From Pelomonas cellulosilytica (GTDB lineage: Bacteria; Pseudomonadota; Gammaproteobacteria; Burkholderiales; Burkholderiaceae_C), in NCBI RefSeq assembly GCF_021353265.1, contig NZ_JAJTWU010000007.1, forward strand, positions 1 to 64,000: a DNA stretch of 64,000 bases. The letters run 5' to 3'. Shown here in pieces: positions 56,734-64,000 of this stretch (its first letter is position 1; each line of letters starts with the position of its first letter). The notes under the pieces were generated by a model. The model worked only from the letters and a program-made list of their open reading frames with translations, had not been told where the DNA came from and made no database searches. Both the position numbers and the translations under genes were made by a program.

Positions 56734-57216
56734 TCACACGGCGGGCTGCGTCTCGGCGAATCGCTGCACCGCCTTCGCCCGCGCCGAGAAGGCGCCGCTG
56801 AGCAGGCCGAACAGCAGGCTCATCGCGGCGATGAACCAGGTCTCGTGCACGACATGCGCATCGACACCGGTGGCGAAGCCCAGCGCGAACTTGGCGATGA
56901 AGATGCCCATCATCAGGCCCATCGGCCACCAGCTGCCCGGCACGCGCACCGCGGCGCCTTCATGCGACAGGCCGCGCGGCGCCAGCAGCTGACCGCCCAG
57001 CTTCACGCAGGCAGCGAAGCCGGCGGCCCAGGCCAGCAGTGGCACGAGGTTCGCCCCAAACGCCGTCAGCACGCCGTACAGCGACAGCGCCAACATGCCG
57101 AGCGCCACCTTGACCAGCGTCGATGGCCGGACCACCCGGTCCCGCGACTGCCGCCAGCCCACGAGCATGAGGATGGCGAGGATGGCGAAGGGCCAGAGGG
57201 GCATCGTGGGGTGCAT
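56734..57216 (-). CDS. Integral membrane protein of unknown function
   Basis: 160 residues with about five hydrophobic helices (PLWPFAILAILMLVGW, LVKVALGMLALSLYGVLTAFG, LVPLLAWAAGFAACVKLGG, WPMGLMMGIFIAKFALGFATG, TWFIAAMSLLFGLLSGAF). Polar GWRQSRDRVV follows helix 1. Resembles small conserved membrane proteins of Burkholderiales; no function recognised. ATG 57216 is chosen because the upstream extension is hydrophilic; ATG 57204 is also possible. Divergent from the thioredoxin-fold gene. Confidence 0.72.
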   Translation of the reverse strand: MHPTMPLWPFAILAILMLVGWRQSRDRVVRPSTLVKVALGMLALSLYGVLTAFGANLVPLLAWAAGFAACVKLGGQLLAPRGLSHEGAAVRVPGSWWPMGLMMGIFIAKFALGFATGVDAHVVHETWFIAAMSLLFGLLSGAFSARAKAVQRFAETQPAV

Positions 57217-57388
57217 GGCAGTTGTCCGGGTGGGGTTGCGATGGCTGAACTTTGCGACGGCACCTGGCCGGCCGCGAGCGGCCTGCGACGAATCGACAGC
57301 GCGTGGAGTGAACCGCCGGCCGGCCCGGTCCAATGGCGCTCACGGGCACCGCCCTTGCCCCATCCTGCACCCCGAACCGGAGCACGCC

Positions 57389-57733
57389 ATGCCACTCTTT
57401 CCGCCCTACACCCTCGACGAACCGAGCCGCCGCGAAGTCGATGCCATGCCGGGAAGCACGGTCCTGGAATTCGGCGCGAACTGGTGCAGCATCTGCCAGG
57501 CCGCGCAGCCGGTCATCACCGACACGCTCGCGGCGCATGCGGGGCTGCCGCTGCGCCACCTGAAAGTCGAAGACGGCCGCGGCCGGCCGCTGGGCCGCTC
57601 GTTCGGCATCAAGCTGTGGCCGACGCTGGTCATGCTGAAGGAGGGGCGCGAGGTGGCGCGCGTCGTGCGGCCGGGCAACGCGCGGGAGATCACCGAGGCG
57701 CTGGCAGCGTTGAGGGCCGCCCCTGCTCCGTGA
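57389..57733 (+). CDS. Thioredoxin family protein
   Basis: 114 residues with the thioredoxin fold: VLEFGANWCSICQAAQPVI carries a CSIC active site (CxxC) in place of the usual CGPC, and IKLWPTLVMLKEG contains the expected cis-Pro (WPT). No signal peptide, so cytoplasmic. CGGAG lies 8 nt before ATG 57389. The longer frame upstream is rejected. Substrate unknown. Confidence 0.88.
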   Translation: MPLFPPYTLDEPSRREVDAMPGSTVLEFGANWCSICQAAQPVITDTLAAHAGLPLRHLKVEDGRGRPLGRSFGIKLWPTLVMLKEGREVARVVRPGNAREITEALAALRAAPAP

Positions 57734-57830
57734 AACCGTGAACGAAATCGGCTTCCTCGCGCGGCTCGGCGCCGGCATCATCGAGGCAGCCGTGTCACCC
57801 CGGCGCGGCCGTCACCCTAGGAGCCGGAAC

Positions 57831-58268
57831 ATGGGAATGAAGCTTTCGACCTCGTCGGGCGGCCCCGAACCCGAAGCGCTGATGGACGTCAACACGACGC
57901 CACTGATCGATGTGATGCTGGTGCTGCTGGTGATGCTGATCCTGACGATTCCTATCCAGCTGCATTCGATCAACCTCGACATCGGTACAGGCCATCCGAC
58001 ATGGAAAACGAAGGAACCGATGGTGGCCGTGGTGGAGGTGGATTTCGACGGCACGGTCACCTGGAACGGTCAGCCGCTGGCCGGCCGCACCGCTCTCGAC
58101 GCCAAAATGCAGGAAGTCGGCGCCTTGCCCCCGGGCGAACAACCCGAGGTCTACATCAAGCCGAACCGGTTGGTGGACTACGCCGCCGTTGCAGCAGTGA
58201 TGGGGTCGGCACAGCGCCACCGCGTGATGAAGATGGGCATGGTGGGGAACGAGCGCTTCAGCAGCTAG
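57831..58268 (+). CDS. ExbD/TolR family protein (orphan)
   Basis: 145 residues: MDVNTTPLIDVMLVLLVMLILTIP is the conserved ExbD segment with the membrane-embedded catalytic Asp (in LIDVMLVL). A periplasmic domain (AVVEVDFDGTVTWNGQPL, PEVYIKPNRLVDYAAVAAVMGSAQR) follows. ExbD needs ExbB to use the proton gradient for TonB-dependent uptake, yet neither exbB nor tonB is here. ATG 57831 has AGGAG 7 nt upstream; GTG 57738 is rejected. Confidence 0.9.
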   Translation: MGMKLSTSSGGPEPEALMDVNTTPLIDVMLVLLVMLILTIPIQLHSINLDIGTGHPTWKTKEPMVAVVEVDFDGTVTWNGQPLAGRTALDAKMQEVGALPPGEQPEVYIKPNRLVDYAAVAAVMGSAQRHRVMKMGMVGNERFSS

Positions 58269-58281
58269 CTGCTCCAAGCGC

Positions 58282-58605
58282 TCACAACTCGTCGAAGGCG
58301 CTGCGCGAGATGGGCATCGGTTCAAGCGGATCGAACACCCAGTCCTGCCCATCTGCACGGCCTCTCAGCACGCGGGCGTTTTGGCCGCCGAAGGTACGGT
58401 CGTCGCAGGCATGGAAGGACGACCACGATACGGTGTAGTGCACCGCGATGGCCGTGGCGGTCACTTCAACGCCCATTACGGTAACGGTGGTGAGCTGCGC
58501 CAGCTCGTCGAACTCCACGACGCTCAGGTCCAGCGCGGCATCGAGCGCGCCGCGGGCCACCTGCGCCTGGAACGCCTGGCGCAAGTCATCGCCTGGCGGC
58601 GGCAT
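58282..58605 (-). CDS. Hypothetical protein
   Basis: About 107 residues from ATG 58605. The C-terminal half (VHYTVSWSSFHACDDRTFGGQNARVLRG and WVFDPLEPMPISRSAFDEL) has a composition typical of a real protein, but no family is recognised. The start is uncertain: the frame is open up to 58689 into tyrS, and TTG 58632 is an alternative. Same strand as and just downstream of tyrS, convergent with the ExbD gene. Confidence 0.5.
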   Translation of the reverse strand: MPPPGDDLRQAFQAQVARGALDAALDLSVVEFDELAQLTTVTVMGVEVTATAIAVHYTVSWSSFHACDDRTFGGQNARVLRGRADGQDWVFDPLEPMPISRSAFDEL

Positions 58606-58639
58606 GCGCAGGCGGACAGCCGCGACCAAGCGAGTCAAC

Positions 58640-59866
58640 TCAGCCGAGCACCACCCGCGCGAACTTGCGCTTGCCCACCTGCAGCACATGCTCGCCGGCG
58701 TCGAGCTTCAGGCCCTTGTCCGACAGCACCTCGCCCGAGCGTCGCACGCCGCTTTGCTCGATCATGCGCAGGCCTTCGCTGGTGGACGCCACCAGGCCCG
58801 CCGCCTTCAAGACCTGGGCCAGGCCCATCGGCGCACCGCTGAGCTGCACCGTCGGGATGTCGTCCGGGATGCCGCCCTTGGCGCGGTTGTTGAAGTCGGC
58901 CTCGGCCGCCTCCGCCGCCGCCGCACTGTGGAAGCGCGTCGTGATCTCCTTGGCCAGCGCGACCTTGGCATCCTTCGGGTTGCGGCCGCCAGCGATCTCG
59001 GCCTTCAGCGCCGCGATGTCGGCCATCGACTTGAACGACAGCAGCTCGTACCACTTCCACATCTGCTCGTCGCTGATCGAGAGGATCTTGGCGAACATGC
59101 TGTTGGGCGCCTCGGTGATGCCGATGTAGTTGTTCTTGGACTTCGACATCTTCTCGACGCCGTCCAGCCCTTCCAGCAGCGGCATCGTCAGGATGCACTG
59201 CGGCTCCTGGCCGTACTCCTGCTGCAGGTGGCGGCCCATCAGCAGGTTGAAGCGCTGGTCAGTGCCGCCCAGCTCCAGGTCCGACTTCAACGCGACCGAG
59301 TCATAGCCCTGCATCAGCGGGTAAAGGAACTCGTGCACCGAGATCGGCGTCTGGCTGTGGAAACGCTTCGTGAAGTCGTCGCGCTCCAGCATGCGGGCCA
59401 CGGTGTACTTGGCGGCCAGCTGGATCATGCCGGCCGCGCCCAGCGGCTCGCTCCACTCGGAGTTGTAGCGAATCTCGGTCTTCGCCGGGTCCAGCACCAG
59501 CTTGGCTTGGGCGTAGTAAGTCTCGGCGTTGGCCTGGATCTGCTCCTTCGTCAGCGGCGGGCGGGTGGCGTTGCGGCCGGACGGGTCGCCGATGAGCGAT
59601 GTGAAGTCGCCGATGAGGAAGATGACCTGGTGGCCGAGGTCCTGCAGCTGACGCATCTTGTTGAGCACCACGGTGTGGCCGAGGTGGATGTCCGGCGCCG
59701 TCGGGTCCAGGCCCAGCTTGATTCGCAGCGGCACACCGGTGGCCGCCGAACGAGCCAGCTTCTTCGTCCATTCGGCTTCCGGCAGCAGGTCGTCCACGCC
59801 GCGGCGGGTGATGGCCAGTGCCTCCAGGACGGCATCGGTGACGGGAAACTGGGGGGCGTCGGACAT
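58640..59866 (-). CDS. tyrS: Tyrosyl-tRNA synthetase
   Basis: Class I aminoacyl-tRNA synthetase, 408 residues. HIGH-like motif [16 protein letters not shown] motif [14 protein letters not shown], tyrosine-binding region [23 protein letters not shown]-terminal S4-type RNA-binding domain ([29 protein letters not shown]). It belongs to the shorter TyrS subgroup with HLGH rather than HVGH-type spacing. ATG 59866 chosen; the upstream extension is not typical. Divergent from the M23 peptidase gene, as in many betaproteobacteria. Confidence 0.96.
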   Translation of the reverse strand: MSDAPQFPVTDAVLEALAITRRGVDDLLPEAEWTKKLARSAATGVPLRIKLGLDPTAPDIHLGHTVVLNKMRQLQDLGHQVIFLIGDFTSLIGDPSGRNATRPPLTKEQIQANAETYYAQAKLVLDPAKTEIRYNSEWSEPLGAAGMIQLAAKYTVARMLERDDFTKRFHSQTPISVHEFLYPLMQGYDSVALKSDLELGGTDQRFNLLMGRHLQQEYGQEPQCILTMPLLEGLDGVEKMSKSKNNYIGITEAPNSMFAKILSISDEQMWKWYELLSFKSMADIAALKAEIAGGRNPKDAKVALAKEITTRFHSAAAAEAAEADFNNRAKGGIPDDIPTVQLSGAPMGLAQVLKAAGLVASTSEGLRMIEQSGVRRSGEVLSDKGLKLDAGEHVLQVGKRKFARVVLG

Positions 59867-60082
59867 GGCGCATCGCCGCCCGGCGCTGAACCGGGCGAAA
59901 TTGTTAAGTTGTTGATCTGTCGGGGTAAACCGGCATGTGTCGTAGGACATTGCCGGTAGAATTCACCCTTCGAACCGGGGGTGTTGCTTCAACGCCACCG
60001 GCTTGGATTTTAAGGGCCGCGTCACGGCGGCCGCTTCGCGTGGAACCGGCCTGGCCGGGATTGCCCCAGCGACAACCCCGGG

Positions 60083-61480
60083 ATGCCGAGCGTGACCGTC
60101 TTCCAGCAACGTCTCCATCAGCTTCAAGCCGCCCTCCACCGCGCCGAAAACTTTGCTGCCAGGCACCCCCGGGCGCTGACCGCCTCGGTCGTCGGCACGC
60201 TCAGCTGCTTCGCCGTCACGGCCTTCGGCATCGCCCCGCTGGCGCCCGACGCCGCCGACCTGCCGCGCCGCACGCTGGTCGAAACGGTCGCCACGAACGA
60301 CATCGCCTCGCAGCTGGATGAACTCGCCAGCCATGCCGTCGCGCTGACCCGCGCCGAGGCCACGCGTTCCAGCGACACGCCCGAAAGCCTGCTCAAGCGC
60401 GCCGGCGCCTTCGACACCGCCGCGGCTGCCTTCCTGCGCACCGACCCGCTTGGCCGCCGCGTGCTGCAGGGGCGCGCCGGCAAGATGGTCCACCTGACGG
60501 CCGACGCGTCCGGCCAGGTGCAGAAGATCGTCGTGCGCTTCCCGGCCGAGAAGACCGAGCAGCAGCAGAGCCACTTCACGCGGCTGACGATCGAGCGCGA
60601 CGGCAGCCGCTTCACCGCCCGCACCGAGACCGCACCGCTGCAGTCCCAGGTGGCGCTGGGCAACGGCACCATCCGCAGCTCGCTGTTCGCTGCTACCGAC
60701 GACGCCAACATCCCCGACGCCATCGCTTCGCAGATGGCCGACATGTTCTCCGGCGACATCGACTTCCATCGTGAGCTTCGCAAGGGCGACCGCTTCAGCA
60801 TCGTCTATGAGACTCTGACCGCCGACGGCGAACCCATCACCTGGGACGGCGGCGTGGGCCGCCTGCTGGCGGGCGAGTTCACGAACAACGGCCGCACCTA
60901 CTCGGCCGTCTATTTCAAGGACAGCACCACCGGCAAGGCCAGCTTCTACGGCTTCGACGGCCAGAGCAAGCGCCGCGCCTTCCTGGCCAGCCCGATGGAG
61001 TTCTCGCGCATCACCAGCGGTTTCGCGATGCGCTTTCACCCCATCCTGAACACCTGGCGCCAGCACAACGGCGTGGACTACGGCGCGCCGACCGGCACGG
61101 CCGTGCGCTCGGTGGGCGACGGCGTCGTCGAGATGGCCGGCTGGCAGAACGGCTTCGGCAACGTGGTCCAGATCCGCCACGGCGGTGACCGCTCCACCGT
61201 CTATGCCCACCTGAGCAAGATCGACGTGAAGAAGGGCCAGCGCATCGAGCAGGGCCAGCGGCTGGGCGCCGTCGGCATGACCGGCTGGGCCACCGGGCCG
61301 CACCTGCACTTCGAGTTCCGCGTCGGCGGCCGGCATGTGGACCCGCGCGCCATCGCCCGCGCGTCCGAGGCCGTCACGCTGCCGGGGTCTGCCAAGGCGC
61401 AGTTCCAGGCGACCGTCGCCAGTGTGAAAACGCAGCTGGCCGTCGCCGAGACGATGGGCGGCGTTTCCGCCGCCGAGTGA
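60083..61480 (+). CDS. M23 family metallopeptidase (MepM-like murein endopeptidase)
   Basis: 465 residues: N-terminal membrane anchor (about 31-52), an OapA/LysM-like and Csd3-like middle region (GDIDFHRELRKGDRFSIVYETL), then the zinc peptidase LytM domain with the H-x3-D motif HNGVDYGAPTGT and H-x-H motif GPHLHFEFRVGG. All metal ligands are present, so it should cleave peptidoglycan cross-links. It sits 4 bp before anmK, linking wall hydrolysis with recycling. ATG 60083 chosen. Confidence 0.93.
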   Translation: MPSVTVFQQRLHQLQAALHRAENFAARHPRALTASVVGTLSCFAVTAFGIAPLAPDAADLPRRTLVETVATNDIASQLDELASHAVALTRAEATRSSDTPESLLKRAGAFDTAAAAFLRTDPLGRRVLQGRAGKMVHLTADASGQVQKIVVRFPAEKTEQQQSHFTRLTIERDGSRFTARTETAPLQSQVALGNGTIRSSLFAATDDANIPDAIASQMADMFSGDIDFHRELRKGDRFSIVYETLTADGEPITWDGGVGRLLAGEFTNNGRTYSAVYFKDSTTGKASFYGFDGQSKRRAFLASPMEFSRITSGFAMRFHPILNTWRQHNGVDYGAPTGTAVRSVGDGVVEMAGWQNGFGNVVQIRHGGDRSTVYAHLSKIDVKKGQRIEQGQRLGAVGMTGWATGPHLHFEFRVGGRHVDPRAIARASEAVTLPGSAKAQFQATVASVKTQLAVAETMGGVSAAE

Positions 61481-61484
61481 CGCG

Positions 61485-62579
61485 TTGGCCGCCGGGCTGT
61501 TCATCGGCCTGATGTCGGGCACGTCGCTCGACGGCATCGATGGCGTGCTGTTCGACGCCGCCCAGTTGTCCGTGCGGGAACATGTACACGCGCCGTTCGG
61601 CCCGGCGCTGCGCGACGAGCTGCTCGCACTCAACACCCCCGGCTCCGACGAACTGCACCGCGCCGCGCTGGCCGCGAATGCAGTCGCCCGCAGCTACGCC
61701 GATATCGTCGCGCAGCTGCTGGAGGCGACCGGCACGCCGCGCGAGCACGTCCGCGCCCTCGGCGCCCACGGCCAGACCGTGCGCCACCGCCCCGGCGGTT
61801 TCGATGGCTACACGTCGCAGCTGCTCAACGGTGCGCTGCTGGCCGAGCAGGCCCGCATCGACGTCGTCTGCGACCTGCGCAGCCGCGACGTCGCCGCCGG
61901 CGGCCAGGGCGCGCCGCTGGTGCCGGCCTTCCACCGCGCCGTCTTTGGGCGCGATGGCGAAGACGTCGCCGTGCTCAACCTGGGTGGCATCAGCAACCTG
62001 AGTCTGCTGTTCGGCGAAGGCCGCACCACCGGCTTCGATTGCGGGCCGGCCAACTGCCTAATGGATGGCTGGATCGCCCAGCACCAGGGCCGCGCCTTCG
62101 ACGCCGATGGCGCCTGGGCGAGCACGGGCCGGGTCTCGCCGGCGCTGCTGGCCACACTGCTGGCCGAGCCCTTCTTCGCTGCGGCGCCGCCCAAGAGCAC
62201 CGGCCGCGACCTCTTCCACCTCGGCTGGCTGCAGGCGCGGCTGCCGGCTGGCGTGCCGCCCGAGAACGTGCAGGCCACGCTGCTGGAGCTCAGCGCGCGC
62301 TGCGTGGCCGATGCGCTGCAAGCGCACATGCCGCAGGCGGCGACACTGATCGCCTGCGGCGGCGGCGCGCTCAACGGGGCGCTGCTGCGCCGCCTGGCGT
62401 CGCTGCTGCCCGGCGTCAGGCTTCAGACCAGCGCCGAGCGCGGCCTGCCGGTCGACCAGGTGGAAGCGGCCGCCTTCGCCTGGCTGGCGCATCGCTTCGT
62501 CGAGCGGTTGCCGGGCAACCTGCCGGCCGTCACCGGCGCCGCGGGTCCGCGGCTGCTCGGCGCGCTGTACCCGGCCTGA
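61485..62579 (+). CDS. anmK: Anhydro-N-acetylmuramic acid kinase
   Basis: Converts anhydroMurNAc from peptidoglycan turnover to MurNAc-6-phosphate. 364 residues with the ATP-binding N terminus GLFIGLMSGTSLDGIDGVL, the catalytic region GAHGQTVRHRPGG, DVVCDLRSRDVAAGGQGAPLVPAFH, VLNLGGISNLSLL and FDCGPANCLMDGW, CGGGALNGALLRRL. It starts with TTG at 61485, 4 bp after the M23 stop; no ATG precedes the core motif. It converges on the MFS gene. Confidence 0.95.
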   Translation: MAAGLFIGLMSGTSLDGIDGVLFDAAQLSVREHVHAPFGPALRDELLALNTPGSDELHRAALAANAVARSYADIVAQLLEATGTPREHVRALGAHGQTVRHRPGGFDGYTSQLLNGALLAEQARIDVVCDLRSRDVAAGGQGAPLVPAFHRAVFGRDGEDVAVLNLGGISNLSLLFGEGRTTGFDCGPANCLMDGWIAQHQGRAFDADGAWASTGRVSPALLATLLAEPFFAAAPPKSTGRDLFHLGWLQARLPAGVPPENVQATLLELSARCVADALQAHMPQAATLIACGGGALNGALLRRLASLLPGVRLQTSAERGLPVDQVEAAAFAWLAHRFVERLPGNLPAVTGAAGPRLLGALYPA

Positions 62580-62586
62580 CCGGCGC

Positions 62587-63999
62587 TCAGCCGGCCTCGG
62601 GCGGGTCGGTCTCCGGCCGCGACGGCACCGCCCGGCTGTCGGCCGCGTCGAGCTGCCAGAAGATGCCGGCCGACGCGACGGTGATCAGCGCCATGCTGCC
62701 GAAGGTCGCGCGGAAGGCCTGCAGCGTCTGCCCGGCGCCGAAGAACTCCGTGAACGCTGCCAGCACCGCGCCGGCCGCCGCCACGCCCATGCCCATCGCC
62801 AGCATCTGCACCATGCTCAGCAGGCTGTTGCCGCTGCTGGCCATGGCCGGTTCCAGGTCCTTCAGCGTCAGCGTGTTCATGGCCGTGAACTGCAGCGAGT
62901 TGACCGCGCCGAACGCGGCCAGCTGCAGCACACTGAACAGCAGCGGCTGCTGCGGCGACGAGAAGGCAAAGCTCGCCATCGTCAGCCCGATGAGGCCGGT
63001 ATTGACCACCAGCACGCGCCGGTATCCGTGGCGCACGATCAGCGGCGTCGCGACGCGCTTGACCGACATGCTGGCCAGTGCGACCGGCAGCATCATCATG
63101 CCGGCCTGGGCCGGCGAATACCCCATCGTCACCTGCAGCAGCAGCGGGATCAGGAAGGGCATGCACGAGCTGCCCAGCCGCGAGAACAGGTTGCCCAGCA
63201 GGCCGATGCGCAGCGAGCCGATGCCGAAGAGTCGCGGAGAGAACAGCGGGCGCGGCTTGCGCGCCGCATGCAGCCAGTAGGCGGCGAGGCTGGCCAGGCC
63301 GAAGATCATCAACACCAGCACTGACGCCTGGCGCAGGCCGAGGCTGGACAGGCCATCCAGCGCCAGCGACAGCGCCGCCATGCCGAAAGCCAGCATCAGG
63401 TAGCCGCCCACGTCGAAGCGCACGCGCTCGGCGGCCGGCGGCTGCGGCATGAAGCGCAGCGTCGCCAGCACGCCGACGAGGCCCACCGGCAGGTTGATCA
63501 GGAAGATCCAGTGCCACGACGCCGCCTCGACAAGCCAGCCGCCCAGCGTCGGGCCGATCAGCGGGCCGACGAGGCCCGGGATGGCGACGAAGCTCATCGC
63601 CTGCAGGAAGCGCTCGCGCGGGAAGGTGCGCAGCACGACCAGCCGCCCCACCGGCAGCAGCAGCGCGCCGCCCACGCCCTGCACGACGCGCGCGCTCACC
63701 AGCATCGTCAGGCTGCCGGACAAGGCGCACAGCACCGAGCCCAGCACGAACAGCACGATGGCGCCGATGTAGACGCGCCGCGTCCCGAAGCGGTCGGCCA
63801 TCCAGCCCGTGGCCGGAATGACGATGGCCATCGTCAGCGAGTAGGCGACGACGACCGACTGCATGCGCAGCGGGCTTTCGCCCAGGCTCGCCGCCATGGC
63901 CGGCAGTGCGGTATTGACGATGGTGGCGTCCAGCGTCTGCATGAAGAAGCCAAGGGCCACCAGCCACAGCAGCACGCGCTGGGAACGTTCCTGATCCAT
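62587..63999 (-). CDS. DHA2-family MFS drug exporter (MdtD-like)
   Basis: 470 residues, about 13-14 membrane helices. Motif D1-like LDATIVNTALPAMAASLG at helix 1, motif A region GWMADRFGTRRVYIGAIVLF, motif C-like RVVQGVGGALLLPVGRLVVLRTFPRERF and IGPTLGGWLVEAASWHWIFLINLPVG, all typical of proton-driven multidrug exporters of the DHA2 group. The start is one base from the window end, so its promoter and any regulator lie outside. Substrate cannot be predicted. Confidence 0.9.
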   Translation of the reverse strand: MDQERSQRVLLWLVALGFFMQTLDATIVNTALPAMAASLGESPLRMQSVVVAYSLTMAIVIPATGWMADRFGTRRVYIGAIVLFVLGSVLCALSGSLTMLVSARVVQGVGGALLLPVGRLVVLRTFPRERFLQAMSFVAIPGLVGPLIGPTLGGWLVEAASWHWIFLINLPVGLVGVLATLRFMPQPPAAERVRFDVGGYLMLAFGMAALSLALDGLSSLGLRQASVLVLMIFGLASLAAYWLHAARKPRPLFSPRLFGIGSLRIGLLGNLFSRLGSSCMPFLIPLLLQVTMGYSPAQAGMMMLPVALASMSVKRVATPLIVRHGYRRVLVVNTGLIGLTMASFAFSSPQQPLLFSVLQLAAFGAVNSLQFTAMNTLTLKDLEPAMASSGNSLLSMVQMLAMGMGVAAAGAVLAAFTEFFGAGQTLQAFRATFGSMALITVASAGIFWQLDAADSRAVPSRPETDPPEAG

Positions 64000-64000
64000 G

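Noticed and set aside
58448-59959. 503-codon plus-strand frame over tyrS
   Set aside because: Antisense shadow of a canonical tyrosyl-tRNA synthetase.
59963-61636. 557-codon minus-strand frame over the M23 peptidase
   Set aside because: Antisense shadow; the plus-strand product has intact zinc ligands and a conserved link to anmK.

Overview
The window is high-GC, gene-dense chromosomal DNA of a betaproteobacterium, most likely a Burkholderiales member related to the Roseateles/Rubrivivax/Pelomonas group. The reasons are the order pilMNOPQ-(lipoprotein)-aroK-aroB-dgt-gltB-gltD, a divergent mrcA next to pilM, the cyaY-lptM pair, tandem trimeric porins, tyrS/M23 peptidase/anmK linkage and strongly GC-biased third positions. 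This assignment comes from gene content and order only.

Left part (1-18.8 kb). One minus-strand block starts at a pilM promoter near 18.74 kb. It encodes the type IV pilus assembly proteins PilM, N, O, P and Q, a 1155-residue Ig-like-domain lipoprotein, shikimate kinase, 3-dehydroquinate synthase, a dGTPase-like dNTPase, and then glutamate synthase GltB/GltD, closed by a terminator at 121-152. A REP-associated tyrosine transposase element with perfect 17-bp inverted ends sits between dgt and gltB.

Middle (18.9-32.6 kb). It holds penicillin-binding protein 1A, frataxin-like CyaY, the tiny LptM lipoprotein, a four-gene dipeptide/oligopeptide ABC importer without a binding protein, two porins, Coq7, an OsmC protein, a candidate small RNA with CCTCC motifs and a strong terminator, threonine deaminase (with an odd out-of-frame leader ORF) and a diverged CobT-like protein.

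32.6-44.4 kb is a complete set of type II secretion core genes: gspC divergent from gspG-H-I-J-K-L-M-N-D-E and gspF. Most genes overlap by a few bases. gspF is flanked by diverged inverted intergenic repeats.

Right part (44.4-64 kb) is more accessory. It has a chemotaxis receptor, an orphan AAA ATPase, a periplasmic binding-like protein, a 5'-nucleotidase, a 75-residue protein with a FYVE/AN1-like zinc-ligand pattern, a penicillin acylase-family hydrolase, and a tightly coupled DUF4331 / poly-proline lipoprotein / helical-repeat protein / HupE-UreJ membrane protein operon. After these come a thioredoxin-fold protein, an orphan ExbD, tyrS, an M23 peptidase, anmK and a DHA2 drug exporter. The best candidates for poorly described biology are the DUF4331-HupE operon, the zinc-finger miniprotein, the Ig-like lipoprotein embedded in the pilus operon, and the CCTCC-type sRNA candidate.
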